From: Mycobacterium yunnanensis
GTDB taxonomy: Bacteria > Actinomycetota > Actinomycetes > Mycobacteriales > Mycobacteriaceae
Length of the DNA stretch: 64,000 nucleotides
Direction of reading: 5' to 3'
Assembly: GCF_025823185.1 (NCBI RefSeq)
Contig: NZ_JACKVK010000013.1
Span: 473,151 to 537,150, forward strand
Below the pieces are notes generated by a model. The model saw nothing but the letters and a program-made list of their open reading frames with translations. It was not told where the DNA came from and made no database searches. Position numbers and translations under genes: made by a program. Below, in pieces: positions 16,254 through 24,561 of the stretch. Position 1 is the first letter of the stretch; each line of letters opens with the position of its first letter.

Positions 16254-16346
16254 TCAGCGACAACAGTGCACATCGGCGACAGCGCAATTTCCCACGGCGA
16301 TGAGAGCCAAGACATGGCTCTCGGCGCTGCTGGAAGCTGCGTGCAT
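16254..16346 (-). CDS. Cys-rich leaderless leader peptide of the subI-cysTWA operon
   Basis: A 30-codon ORF, MHAASSSAES to DVHCCR, with Cys codons at 21, 28 and 29, two of them tandem TGT just before the end. The ATG (16344-16346) lies exactly 7 nt after a TACGCT -10 box, predicting a leaderless transcript. It has the same length, position and C-terminal Cys bias as the nirA leader at 4967-5059 but no sequence similarity otherwise. Its likely job is cysteine sensing for sulfate uptake by ribosome pausing. I saw no clear hairpin over the subI ribosome site, unlike at nirA. Confidence 0.65.
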   Translation of the reverse strand: MHAASSSAESHVLALIAVGNCAVADVHCCR

Positions 16347-16353
16347 GGCGCGA

Positions 16354-16359
16354 AGCGTA
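16354..16359 (-). promoter_or_regulatory. -10 box of the subI leader and operon
   Basis: TACGCT on the minus strand, seven bases (TCGCGCC) before the leader ATG. It is a good TANNNT match with leaderless spacing. Confidence 0.6.
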
Positions 16360-16380
16360 ACAGACCACATCGACGTGCCG

Positions 16381-16467
16381 TTACCTGGCGAGCAACCACA
16401 TCACGACGACGAGCAATAGCAGCGCCACCAGCACCAATGTCACCCGGGAACGAGGCATGCCGGTCAC
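16381..16467 (-). CDS. 28-residue single-span membrane microprotein
   Basis: The GTG at 16465-16467 overlaps the TGA of the preceding small gene (GTGA). The peptide MTGMPRSRVT is followed by one membrane helix (LVLVALLLLVVVMWLLAR) that fills the rest of the chain. It would sit N-in with three basic residues around the helix. An in-frame ATG at 16458 gives a 25-residue form. Coupling to the 67-residue membrane protein suggests the two act together. Too short for family assignment. Confidence 0.5.
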   Translation of the reverse strand: MTGMPRSRVTLVLVALLLLVVVMWLLAR

Positions 16468-16667
16468 GACGGATCCCCGTCTGCGTGCTTGTCGCGCCGC
16501 AGCAGGCGGATGCCGTTGCCCAACGCGCCGTCGAGCAGGACCGCGACCAGATAGGCCAACGCCAGCGCCACGGGCATCACCACCACCGTCTGCACGACGA
16601 AGCCAAGGCCGGACAGCCAAAGTTCGACCCCGTCCCACCAACTCAGGATGCCCTTCACCTCATCCAC
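16464..16667 (-). CDS. Small membrane protein, Rv2401A-like
   Basis: 67 residues with a GTG start (16665-16667): MDEVKGILSWWDGVELWL, then a membrane helix VVQTVVVMPVALALAYLVAVLLDGAL and a basic tail IRLLRRDKHADGD. It matches in position and pattern the conserved small membrane protein between subI and trehalase in M. tuberculosis (Rv2401A). It is divergent from the flavin monooxygenase at 16682 and overlaps the microprotein below it by GTGA. Function unknown. Confidence 0.7.
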   Translation of the reverse strand: MDEVKGILSWWDGVELWLSGLGFVVQTVVVMPVALALAYLVAVLLDGALGNGIRLLRRDKHADGDPS

Positions 16668-16669
16668 CC

Positions 16670-16675
16670 TACGAT
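16670..16675 (+). promoter_or_regulatory. -10 box for a leaderless start of the FAD monooxygenase gene
   Basis: TACGAT, then six bases (CATTTG), then the ATG at 16682; there is no ribosome site between. The spacing supports a leaderless mRNA and fixes the start. Confidence 0.55.
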
Positions 16676-16681
16676 CATTTG

Positions 16682-17920
16682 ATGAACGGGCCCCAGTCCA
16701 CGTCGTGCCTCGTCGCCGGCGGCGGTCCCGCCGGAATGATGCTGGGCCTGCTGCTGGCCCGCGCCGGCGTCGACGTCACAGTGATGGAGAAGCACGCCGA
16801 CTTCCTCCGGGACTTCCGAGGTGACACCGTGCACGCGAGCACGTTGCGACTGCTCGACGACCTCGGGTTGGGCCAGGACTTCGAACGGCTCACCCATCGT
16901 GTGATCGAGACGATCGGCATGTCGGTACAGGGCGTGCCGGTCGACGTCGACCTGCGACACATCCCCGGCCCGCACAAGCACATCGCCCTGGTACCGCAGT
17001 GGGACTTCCTGGAGCTGCTGGCCACCGCCGCGGAGCAGGAGCCGACGTTCCGGTTGATGCGCAACACCGAGGTGCTCGAACCCCTGCGTCGTGGCGACGG
17101 GGCCGTCACCGGGGTCCGGTACCGCGGTCCGGACGGCCAAATCCAGGAGATGCGAGCCGACCTGACGGTGGCCTGCGACGGCCGCGGCTCGACCCTGAGC
17201 GCCTCGATGAGGCTGCGGCACAGAGTCTTCGGCGCTCCAATGGACGTCTGGTGGTTCCGGCTGCCCCGCGGTGACGGTGACCCACCCGGTCTGGAGGGGG
17301 TCTTCACCTCCGGCCACGCCATGATCGTCATCGACCGCGGCGACTACTACCAGTGCGCGTACATCATCGCGAAGGGAGCCGACGCCCGACTACGCGCCGA
17401 GGGCATCGAATCGTTGCAGCGCACCGTCGCCGAGCTGGTGCCCGCGCTGGCGGACCGCGTGCGCGAACTGACGTCCTTCGACGACGTCAAGCTGCTCGAC
17501 GTCCAGCTCAACCGGCTGCGCCGGTGGTACGTCGACGGGCTGCTGCTCATCGGCGACGCCGCCCATGCGATGTCGCCGGTCGGCGGTGTCGGCATCAACC
17601 TGGCGGTGGCGGACGCGGTGGCCGCGGCGCGCGTCCTGGCCGCTCCCCTGCGCTCCGGCCGCGTCCCCACCAGGGACCTGGCGCGCATCCAGGTCAGACG
17701 GTGGATTCCGACCGCGCTCATTCAAGGCATGCAGCGGATCGTGCACGATCGGCTCATCGCGGCCTCGGTCGAGGGGTCCGGTTCGGACGCCCCGCCCGTC
17801 GCGGTCCGGGTTCTGGGCCGGGTGCCGTTCCTGCGGACCGTGGCGGGCTATGCGGTGGCGATCGGGCCCCTTCCCGAGCGCGCGCCGGCCTACGCGAGAC
17901 GACCGGAGCCGCACGAGTAG
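16682..17920 (+). CDS. FAD-dependent aromatic-hydroxylase-type monooxygenase
   Basis: 412 residues, group A flavoprotein monooxygenase (PHBH fold). FAD motifs: GGGPAG at residues 13-18 in SCLVAGGGPAGMMLGLLLARAG, the ACDGRGSTLS motif near 165, and LLIGDAAHAMSPVGGVGINLAVADA near 290. It would hydroxylate an organic substrate using NAD(P)H and O2; the substrate cannot be read from sequence. Geranylgeranyl reductase or halogenase relatives are less likely, as the halogenase WxWxIP motif is missing. The start is fixed by the leaderless promoter. It stands 33 bp before the trehalase gene on the same strand. Confidence 0.78.
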   Translation: MNGPQSTSCLVAGGGPAGMMLGLLLARAGVDVTVMEKHADFLRDFRGDTVHASTLRLLDDLGLGQDFERLTHRVIETIGMSVQGVPVDVDLRHIPGPHKHIALVPQWDFLELLATAAEQEPTFRLMRNTEVLEPLRRGDGAVTGVRYRGPDGQIQEMRADLTVACDGRGSTLSASMRLRHRVFGAPMDVWWFRLPRGDGDPPGLEGVFTSGHAMIVIDRGDYYQCAYIIAKGADARLRAEGIESLQRTVAELVPALADRVRELTSFDDVKLLDVQLNRLRRWYVDGLLLIGDAAHAMSPVGGVGINLAVADAVAAARVLAAPLRSGRVPTRDLARIQVRRWIPTALIQGMQRIVHDRLIAASVEGSGSDAPPVAVRVLGRVPFLRTVAGYAVAIGPLPERAPAYARRPEPHE

Positions 17921-17953
17921 ACGCCGGAGGGCCGCCCGGTCGATGATGTCGAA

Positions 17954-19969
17954 ATGGTTTTGCAGCAAGCTGGGTCCAGCAACGGCTCATCCGACGACGC
18001 CGAGCACGTGCCGGAGGCGCCGTACACGGTCACCGCACCCGTGCCGTACGCTCCCAGCGGGCCGCTGCGCAACCCGTTCCCGCCGATCGCGGACTACAGC
18101 TTCCTGTCCGACTGCGAGAACACCTGCCTGATCTCCTCGGCCGGTTCGGTCGAGTGGTTGTGCGTGCCGCGACCGGATTCGCCAAGCGTCTTCGGCGCGA
18201 TCCTCGACCGCGGAGCGGGACACTTCCGGTTGGCACCGTACGGGGTGACGGTGCCGTCGGCCCGCCGCTACCTGCCGGGCAGCCTGATCATGGAGACCAC
18301 CTGGCAGACGCACACCGGGTGGCTGATCGTGCGCGACGCACTGGTGATGGGTCCGTGGCACGACCTGGACACCCGGTCGCGCACCCACCGCCGCACGCCG
18401 ATGGACTGGGACGCCGAACACATCCTGCTGCGCACCGTCCGGTGCGTCAGTGGCGTGGTGGAGCTGGTGATGAGCTGCGAGCCGGCGTTCGACTATCACC
18501 GCGAGCCGGCGACGTGGGAGTACTCCGCGCAGGCCTACGGCGAGGCGATCGCGCGTTCGAGCAAGAATCCCGAGGCGCACCCGACGCTACGGCTGACCAC
18601 CAATTTGCGGATCGGCCTGGAGGGTCACGAGGCGCGCGCCCGGACTCGACTCACCGAGGGCGACAACGTGTTCGTGGCGCTGAGCTGGTCGGGCCACCCT
18701 GCGCCGCAGACCTTCGAAGAGGCCGCCGACAAGATGTGGAAGACCAGTGAGTGCTGGCGGCAGTGGATCAACATCGGCGACTTCCCCGATCACCCGTGGC
18801 GGTCCTACCTGCAACGCAGCGCACTGACCCTCAAGGGCCTGACCTACTCCCCCACCGGCGCGCTGCTGGCGGCCAGCACCACGTCGCTTCCGGAAACTCC
18901 TCAGGGCGAACGCAACTGGGATTACCGGTACTCGTGGATCCGGGATTCGACGTTCGCGCTGTGGGGGCTCTACACCCTCGGGTTGGATCGCGAGGCCGAC
19001 GACTTCTTCTCGTTCATCGCCGACGTGTCGGGGGCCAACAACGGTGAGCGCCATCCCCTTCAGGTGATGTATGGCGTCGGCGGCGAGCGCAGCCTCGTCG
19101 AAGACGAGCTCAACCACCTGTCCGGGTACGACAACTCTCGACCGGTCCGCATCGGCAACGGCGCCTACGACCAAATGCAGCATGACATCTGGGGGTCGAT
19201 GCTGGATTCGGTGTATCTGCACGCAAAGTCGCGCGAGCAGATTCCCGAGACGCTGTGGCCCGTGCTGAAGCTTCAGGTCGAGGAGGCCATCAAGCATTGG
19301 CGCGAGCCCGACCGCGGGATTTGGGAGGTGCGCGGCGAGCCGCAGCACTTCACCTCCAGCAAGGTGATGTGCTGGGTGGCGTTGGATCGCGGGTCCAAGC
19401 TGGCCGACCTGCAGGGTGAGAAGAGCTACGCCCAGCAGTGGCGGGCGATCGCCGAGGACATCAAGGCCGACATCCTGGCCCACGGCGTTGACCACCGTGG
19501 CGCGCTCACGCAGCGCTACGGGCACGATGCGCTGGACGCGTCGCTGCTGTTGGTGCCGCTGGTGCGGTTCCTGCCGCCCGACGATCCGCGGGTGCGTGCG
19601 ACGGTGTTGGCCATCGCCGACGAGCTCACCGAGGACGGCCTGGTGCTGCGCTACCGCACCGAGGAGACCGACGACGGCCTCTCCGGTGAGGAGGGCTCGT
19701 TCACCATCTGTTCGTTCTGGTTGGTCTCGGCCCTGGTGGAGATCGGCGAGATCAGCCGGGCCAAGCATCTATGCGAGCGGCTGCTGTCATTCGCCAGTTC
19801 CCTGCATCTCTACGCCGAGGAGATCGAGCCGCGGACGGGTCGCCATCTGGGCAACTTCCCGCAGGCGTTCACCCATCTGGCGTTGATCAACGCCGTGGTG
19901 CACGTGATCCGCGCCGAGGAAGAGGCCGACAGCACGGGCGTGTTCCAGCCCGCGAACGCACCGATGTGA
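17954..19969 (+). CDS. GH15-family trehalase (Rv2402-like)
   Basis: 671 residues with an N-terminal beta-sandwich (about residues 35-270) and a GH15 (alpha/alpha)6 barrel (about 280-650). Barrel motifs include NWDYRYSWIRDSTFALWGLY, IGNGAYDQMQHDIWG, the cluster LTQRYGHDALDASLLLVPLV, and GEEGSFTICSFWLVSAL, whose Glu is in the usual catalytic-base position. Mycobacterial homologues hydrolyse trehalose, with phosphate and Mg2+ required in vitro. Glucoamylase annotation is common but less likely. Position next to the cys operon matches Rv2402. The first 35 residues are low-complexity, so a later start is possible. Confidence 0.85.
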   Translation: MVLQQAGSSNGSSDDAEHVPEAPYTVTAPVPYAPSGPLRNPFPPIADYSFLSDCENTCLISSAGSVEWLCVPRPDSPSVFGAILDRGAGHFRLAPYGVTVPSARRYLPGSLIMETTWQTHTGWLIVRDALVMGPWHDLDTRSRTHRRTPMDWDAEHILLRTVRCVSGVVELVMSCEPAFDYHREPATWEYSAQAYGEAIARSSKNPEAHPTLRLTTNLRIGLEGHEARARTRLTEGDNVFVALSWSGHPAPQTFEEAADKMWKTSECWRQWINIGDFPDHPWRSYLQRSALTLKGLTYSPTGALLAASTTSLPETPQGERNWDYRYSWIRDSTFALWGLYTLGLDREADDFFSFIADVSGANNGERHPLQVMYGVGGERSLVEDELNHLSGYDNSRPVRIGNGAYDQMQHDIWGSMLDSVYLHAKSREQIPETLWPVLKLQVEEAIKHWREPDRGIWEVRGEPQHFTSSKVMCWVALDRGSKLADLQGEKSYAQQWRAIAEDIKADILAHGVDHRGALTQRYGHDALDASLLLVPLVRFLPPDDPRVRATVLAIADELTEDGLVLRYRTEETDDGLSGEEGSFTICSFWLVSALVEIGEISRAKHLCERLLSFASSLHLYAEEIEPRTGRHLGNFPQAFTHLALINAVVHVIRAEEEADSTGVFQPANAPM

Positions 19970-19975
19970 GGTGAG

Positions 19976-20626
19976 TCAGCCGACGAGCGGCCGGCCCAGC
20001 GGCAGCGCGCGTCCCCCGGTCTCCTCCCACAGGGCGGCGACGTAGTAGTACGCGACCAGCGCGACGAAGGCGAAGACGAACCACCCGCCGGCGTGGGTGG
20101 CCGCGGTGCTGCCGGTCAGATTGCCGACCAGCAGGAGCACCAGGGCGACGTCGACGATGGCGAGCAACAACGGATAGGTCCACGGCAGCCGCAGCACCAG
20201 CACGGTGAGCAGCCCGATGGTCAGCAGCCAGCTGCCGAGCCACAGGGCCGTGGTGGGTCCTGCGCCGGCCGCGGTGATGCCGAACCAGTCGTGCGTGAGG
20301 CCGAGGGACAGCACGGCATAGCTGGCGTAGAAACCGAAGAACACCCCGTAGACCGTGGCGTTGACGTTCTGCCCCAGCGCCGCAGCCCACACCGTGGCCA
20401 GGAGCAGACCAACCGAGGTGGCCGACAACAGGATTGGCACCGCAGCCGCCGCGACGTCGACGATGCCGGTGTTGGTGAACCCGAGCCCGAATCCACCCGC
20501 GATCACCAACGGAAGGGCCAGCAACCCCGGATTGCCCTCCCGCGCGGGGGCGGCTGTCGGCGGGGCGTCGACGGTCGAGGCGTCGGCCGCCGGTGTCAAC
20601 GGCTCCCTGGTGGCAAGGTCGGTCAT
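19976..20626 (-). CDS. GPR1/FUN34/YaaH-type acetate/succinate transporter
   Basis: A 216-residue membrane protein with six hydrophobic segments (LALPLVIAGGFGLGFTNTGI to WFVFAFVALVAYYYVAALW). The N-terminal family motif appears in variant form as GNPGLLALPLVIAGGFGLG (usual NPxxLGL). It probably moves acetate or another short organic acid with protons. The ATG at 20624-20626 has a strong ribosome site (AAGGAGT). It is convergent with the trehalase gene, 6 bp apart. An inverted repeat at 20685-20706 lies upstream. Confidence 0.8.
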   Translation of the reverse strand: MTDLATREPLTPAADASTVDAPPTAAPAREGNPGLLALPLVIAGGFGLGFTNTGIVDVAAAAVPILLSATSVGLLLATVWAAALGQNVNATVYGVFFGFYASYAVLSLGLTHDWFGITAAGAGPTTALWLGSWLLTIGLLTVLVLRLPWTYPLLLAIVDVALVLLLVGNLTGSTAATHAGGWFVFAFVALVAYYYVAALWEETGGRALPLGRPLVG

Positions 20627-20684
20627 GAGAACTCCTTCGCGGAAAGCGTTGCAGCAGATGCCTTTACGACAGCGCATCCGTCGA

Positions 20685-20706
20685 CTGCGACCCTAGGCCG
20701 TCGCAG
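20685..20706. promoter_or_regulatory. Inverted repeat upstream of the transporter gene
   Basis: CTGCGAC, eight bases, GTCGCAG: perfect 7-bp arms. It is 58 bp upstream of the transporter ATG and 45 bp after the DUF222/HNH stop, so it may be an operator of the first or a terminator of the second. The minus-strand spacer contains TAGGGT, a possible -10 box. Confidence 0.35.
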
Positions 20707-20750
20707 CGCGAAGGTGGACACTTCCGATCACCCGGAGGAAATGGCCCGGT

Positions 20751-22199
20751 TCAGAACGGCGGAGGGTCCGGTGGCCGGGGAAACGTGTCCTCATAGCGCA
20801 GATCGTCGTAGTCGACGTCCACGTCGCAGACGGGAGCCAGTCTCGCGTGCAGATTGCGCCGGCGCTCCGCAAGGATCGCCGCGGCGCGGTCGCGATCCCG
20901 GCTTTGGCGTCGGCGGGGCATCATGACCGACCGGTCGCCGCAGACCTCCGCCCGCTCGAAAGGGGCGATTTCGCCAGTGGGCATGGTCGACCCGGGGAAC
21001 AGCAAGGCGCTGCCCGGGTGGGTGACATACCTGTCCCCCGCCGGCGAGGTCCAGATCAGAGTGCCGTCGGCGAGTTGTTCGTCTCGCCACCCCCAGAACG
21101 TCTTGAGCAGATGATGAGTTCGACACTTACAGCTCAAGTTGGAGGCCTGGGTGGGCCCGCCCTGACTGCGAGGGATGACGTGGTCGACGTCGCAGCGGGT
21201 GGCAGGGACGGTGCACCCCGGAAAACGGCATGTGAGATCTCGGCAGCGGACGAAGTCCGCCAGGGCCGCCGACGGGACGTAGTGCGATTCGGGTGGCGCG
21301 TCGAGGGGGTGCACGAGCGGGCGGACTCGCGCCGACTTGGCGAGTTCGGCAATGAGCTCCGCCGGGATTAGGCCCTCGAATCCGAGCATCGCCCCTGGCG
21401 CCCCGCCGGTGCCGTCGACTGTGGCCACCTCGGCGACGACGTGGATGACCACCGGACTGGCGGCCCGTCCGCCTGCCGGGCAATCCGTCGACCCGCACTG
21501 ACACCCGAGCCGGTCACCACCGATGGCGAGAACGCCGTACGCGTCGGCCCGACGTTCGGCAATCGATCGTGGATCGGAGTCGCAGACCGTCACGGCCAGC
21601 TGCGTAAGTCGCTCGCTGAACGCGTGGGCATCCGGCGACGACAAGGTGGCGTCGAGCTGCGAGAGCCCGCGGTCGACGTCGGCCATGAACACTTCCCGAC
21701 CGGCGACGCGCTCCTTGCGCCGCCGCACCCCGTCGAGGTCCACCCCGGCGACGATCCGGTCGATGCGCCCGATGATCTGCTGCTTATTCAGTCGACCCCA
21801 TCTCGGCACTTCGAGTGCCAGCCTTCGGTCGACCGCCGCAAGGGCGTCGTCGTCGTGTACGAGACCCGTCCGGAACACGCAGGTGCGGAACGTAGCCTCC
21901 GTGATGTCACCGGCGATGAGCGCTCGGCCGAGCAGCGGCAATTGTTCACGTAGGGCGCGGGCGTACCGCAGCTGGCTTCCGGCCAGGGCCTGACTGACAC
22001 CGAGCGCCGCGGCGACCTCGGCCGTGACCGCAGCCTCGGCGTCGACCGCCCACTCCGTGGTCTCCTCGGCCTGGCTGCAGCGCAGTGCGAACAATTCTCC
22101 GATCGCCGCCAACCGTTCACCCGCCGCGCACGACTCCGCTCGGGCTGCCGAGCAGACTCGCTGCAGCAGGCCGAATGGCGCGGTCGGGGTATCGAACAT
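20751..22199 (-). CDS. DUF222/HNH-endonuclease-domain protein (13E12 type)
   Basis: 482 residues. The N-terminal DUF222 region (about 1-290) has LGVSQALAGSQLRYARALREQLP. A C-terminal HNH motif follows: CRFPGCTVPATRCDVDHVIPRSQGGPTQASNLSCKCRTHHLLK, with the H in CDVDH, the N in SNLSC and the H in RTHH all present, so the nuclease looks intact. The C-terminus is Arg-rich. It belongs to a large mycobacterial paralogous family (REP13E12-like) whose biological role is unclear. The ATG at 22197-22199 is 7 nt after a TACAAT box, so it is likely leaderless. Confidence 0.82.
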   Translation of the reverse strand: MFDTPTAPFGLLQRVCSAARAESCAAGERLAAIGELFALRCSQAEETTEWAVDAEAAVTAEVAAALGVSQALAGSQLRYARALREQLPLLGRALIAGDITEATFRTCVFRTGLVHDDDALAAVDRRLALEVPRWGRLNKQQIIGRIDRIVAGVDLDGVRRRKERVAGREVFMADVDRGLSQLDATLSSPDAHAFSERLTQLAVTVCDSDPRSIAERRADAYGVLAIGGDRLGCQCGSTDCPAGGRAASPVVIHVVAEVATVDGTGGAPGAMLGFEGLIPAELIAELAKSARVRPLVHPLDAPPESHYVPSAALADFVRCRDLTCRFPGCTVPATRCDVDHVIPRSQGGPTQASNLSCKCRTHHLLKTFWGWRDEQLADGTLIWTSPAGDRYVTHPGSALLFPGSTMPTGEIAPFERAEVCGDRSVMMPRRRQSRDRDRAAAILAERRRNLHARLAPVCDVDVDYDDLRYEDTFPRPPDPPPF

Positions 22200-22206
22200 G
22201 CGTTCG

Positions 22207-22212
22207 ATTGTA
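22207..22212 (-). promoter_or_regulatory. -10 box for leaderless DUF222/HNH gene
   Basis: TACAAT on the minus strand, seven bases before the ATG at 22199, with no ribosome site between. Confidence 0.6.
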
Positions 22213-22267
22213 ATTGCACGGTCCGACAAGGCTCGACCGAAATGGCGCGGCGGGCGAAGATCGTCAG

Positions 22268-22762
22268 ATGACCTCCGAACCCCACCGCACCGACACCACC
22301 GACGGCCTCGCCGCGCTCTCCGCCGACCTCGAGCGAGTGGCCGAGCGACTCGGGGTGAAGTCCGTTCTGGTGATGCGCTCCGAACCCGACTCGATGGTCG
22401 TCGCGGCCACCGCAGGCGAGGCCACGAAGCACTACACCGTGGGGGCGGCAGGCAAGAAGGCCGGCGACGACGCCAGTCGGGTACCGCTGTACTGCGAGCG
22501 CATCGTCGACACCGACGCCGATCTCTTCGTCCGTGACTCCCGCGCCCACGAGACCTTCGCGGGCAACGAGGACGAGAAGGAGTTCGGCCTCCACAACTAT
22601 CTGGGGCTGGCCGTGCACGACCAGGAGGGCAAGGTGGTCGGCACCGTGTGCGTGCTGGACGACGAGGCCCGCGACTACACCGACGAGCAACGCGGCGAGC
22701 TGGAACGGCTACGCGGCGCGGTCGAGACGATCGTCGCCGAGGACGGCACCGCCCTCGGTTAG
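22268..22762 (+). CDS. GAF-domain protein
   Basis: 164 residues, mostly one GAF sensor domain: an early helix GLAALSADLERVAERLGVKSVLVM, then the GAF core VPLYCERIVDTDADLFVRD, HNYLGLAVHDQEGKVVGTVCVLDDEARDYT, and a final helix. No output domain is attached, so it would sense a small ligand or redox state and act through a partner, or work as a free-methionine-sulfoxide-reductase-like enzyme; only one Cys (in LYCER) and one near VCVLD are visible, fewer than fRMsr uses. It is divergent from the HNH gene and convergent with the monooxygenase. Confidence 0.72.
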   Translation: MTSEPHRTDTTDGLAALSADLERVAERLGVKSVLVMRSEPDSMVVAATAGEATKHYTVGAAGKKAGDDASRVPLYCERIVDTDADLFVRDSRAHETFAGNEDEKEFGLHNYLGLAVHDQEGKVVGTVCVLDDEARDYTDEQRGELERLRGAVETIVAEDGTALG

Positions 22763-22765
22763 CGT

Positions 22766-24196
22766 CTACACCCGTGCGGGCAGAGTCAGCGGCTCGGCCA
22801 CCTTGTCCGCCAACGAGTTGTCGGTGAACGCGCCGCGGTACTTCGCGGCCGGATGGGTGATGGGCAGCCGGTCGGGCCCGCCGCCAGACAGCTTGTGCCG
22901 CAGCGTGCCCGACTTGTCGTCGCTGAGCAACCCACGCTTGCGCAGTTCCGGGAACAACAGTTCGGCGATGTCGGAGAAGGTGCCGGGGCGCACCGCGTGG
23001 AACACGTTGACCCCGTCGACGCCCGCGTCACGCCACTCTTCGAGCTTGTCGGCGATCTCGGTGGGCGATCCGACGATGCGGCTGCTCCGCTCGAAGGCAC
23101 GGCCCAGATCGTTGATGGTGGGTTCGGCGTCTCCCGCGGCCTCCCCTGCCCATCGGATCCAGCCCTGAACTCCCCGGAACTGGCCAAGCTCCGACAGCGG
23201 CGTGTCCAGCGGCAGCGCCCCCGCGTCGATGCCCGCGTCGCCGAGGATATGGCACAGCACGCCTTCGACGCTGGACAGCTCCTCGATCCGAGCTTCCTTC
23301 TCCCTGGCCTCCTCCGACGTGCGGCCGACGACAAGCGACAGACCCTGGAAGAACTTCACGTCATACGGGTCGCGCCCGAAATCGGCTGCCAGCGCTCGCG
23401 TCTCCTCGATCAGGCCGCGGGCCGACTGAGGGTCCGGGCTGGAGATGAACACGCCCTCGGCGTTGCGGGCCGAGAAGCGCTGACCCACCGGGGACGCGCC
23501 GGCCTGAAACAGCACCGGAACGCGCTGCGGTGACGGTGTCACGAAATGCGGCCCCTCGACCGAGAAGTGCTCGCCAACGTGGTTGATCTTGTGGATCTTC
23601 TCGGCATCCGCATGCACACCGGCCTGCTTGTCGGCGCGCAGCGCGTCCTCGTCCCACGAGCCCTCCCACAGCTTGTAGAGGACGTCGACGTACTCCTCGG
23701 CGATCTCGTAGCGCAGATCGTGCTCGACGAGCTTGTCGTGGCCGTAGTTCCGATAGGTGTTGTCGGAGAAACTGGTCACGATGTTCCAGCCAACGCGGCC
23801 ATCGGTGTAGTGGTCCAGGGTGGAGATGCGCCGGGCGAAGTCGAACGGCAGGCTCTGCGCGATCGAACTCGTGTAGACCAGGCCCAGATTCTCAGTCGCC
23901 GTCGCAAGTGCGGAGATCAGCACCGACGGATCGTTGGTGGGGATCTGCATGCCTTCCCGCGCCACCAACTCATAGGAGCCGTTCCACGGTGACCGCAGGC
24001 CGCTGACGTCGGCGAAGAACATCAGGTCGTAGCCAGCGCCGTCGAGATAGCGCGCCAGGTCGACCCAGTGCCGAAGCGAGTTGATCTCGTGGTTGGCCGC
24101 CGCCGGGTCACGCCACAAACCGTGGATGACGTGGGACGGGGTGTTCATCACGAATGCCGAAAAGTAGAGCGGACGATCGTTCGCCGGCTTTGGCAT
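22766..24196 (-). CDS. FMN-dependent monooxygenase, NtaA/SnaA/DszA class
   Basis: A 476-residue long-type member of the luciferase-like flavin monooxygenases that use FMNH2 and O2 supplied by a separate reductase. Family marks: FSAFVMNTPSHVIHGLWRDP, FADVSGL, DPSVLISALATATENLGLVYTSS, RRISTLDHYTDGRVGWNIVTSF, YEIAEEYVDVLYKLWEGSWDEDA, PVLFQAGASPVGQRFSARNAEGVF and GSPTEIADKLEEW. Relatives act on sulfones, sulfonates or nitrilotriacetate. With sulfur genes on both sides, a desulfonating or sulfone-opening role is likely but not proven. A 39-residue membrane protein gene ends 30 bp upstream. Confidence 0.82.
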   Translation of the reverse strand: MPKPANDRPLYFSAFVMNTPSHVIHGLWRDPAAANHEINSLRHWVDLARYLDGAGYDLMFFADVSGLRSPWNGSYELVAREGMQIPTNDPSVLISALATATENLGLVYTSSIAQSLPFDFARRISTLDHYTDGRVGWNIVTSFSDNTYRNYGHDKLVEHDLRYEIAEEYVDVLYKLWEGSWDEDALRADKQAGVHADAEKIHKINHVGEHFSVEGPHFVTPSPQRVPVLFQAGASPVGQRFSARNAEGVFISSPDPQSARGLIEETRALAADFGRDPYDVKFFQGLSLVVGRTSEEAREKEARIEELSSVEGVLCHILGDAGIDAGALPLDTPLSELGQFRGVQGWIRWAGEAAGDAEPTINDLGRAFERSSRIVGSPTEIADKLEEWRDAGVDGVNVFHAVRPGTFSDIAELLFPELRKRGLLSDDKSGTLRHKLSGGGPDRLPITHPAAKYRGAFTDNSLADKVAEPLTLPARV

Positions 24197-24226
24197 GAAA
24201 TCTCCGATGTGGTCGTTGAGGACGCG

Positions 24227-24346
24227 TTAGGGACTGAAGAGAATGCCGCCGACCGTCACGATGGCGATGCCCACGGCGAGCACGACCCACGGCCACCAGG
24301 CATCGAGGCGGACCTTGTCAATGGCCCATTCGTGGTGCTCGAACAT
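24227..24346 (-). CDS. 39-residue membrane protein upstream of the monooxygenase
   Basis: MFEHHEWAIDKVRLDAWWPW and one membrane helix VVLAVGIAIVTVGGILFSP. The ATG (24344-24346) follows a TAACCT -10 box by six bases, so a leaderless transcript is likely; the monooxygenase follows 30 bp downstream, apparently in the same transcript. The helix resembles in pattern the 45-residue protein before the YeiH gene (28072-28209): Asp, paired Trp, helix, Pro near the end. Function unknown. Confidence 0.55.
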   Translation of the reverse strand: MFEHHEWAIDKVRLDAWWPWVVLAVGIAIVTVGGILFSP

Positions 24347-24352
24347 GGGCCG

Positions 24353-24358
24353 AGGTTA
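24353..24358 (-). promoter_or_regulatory. -10 box for the 39-residue protein and monooxygenase
   Basis: TAACCT on the minus strand with six bases (CGGCCC) before the ATG at 24346. Confidence 0.4.
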
Positions 24359-24561
24359 AGCAGTGCCGATTGTCAGTGCCGCCGAGTGCTCCGCGCGCCA
24401 CCACTTCTCGTGCGCAGCCGACCGGCCAACACCCTGTCCGCACAATGGCTTTCGTACTGACATGGTGTGGCCGGTCGTTTCGATCACGTTGGTCGGAAGC
24501 CGAACGAGATCCGCCGCCATGCGGTTGACTCAGACGACGGGGCCCCAACGAAGGAGACACG

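Noticed and set aside
20751..22199. DUF222/HNH gene as a mobile intron-type or defence nuclease
   Set aside because: The family is abundant and chromosomal in mycobacteria, the gene has its own leaderless promoter, and no defence partner genes flank it.
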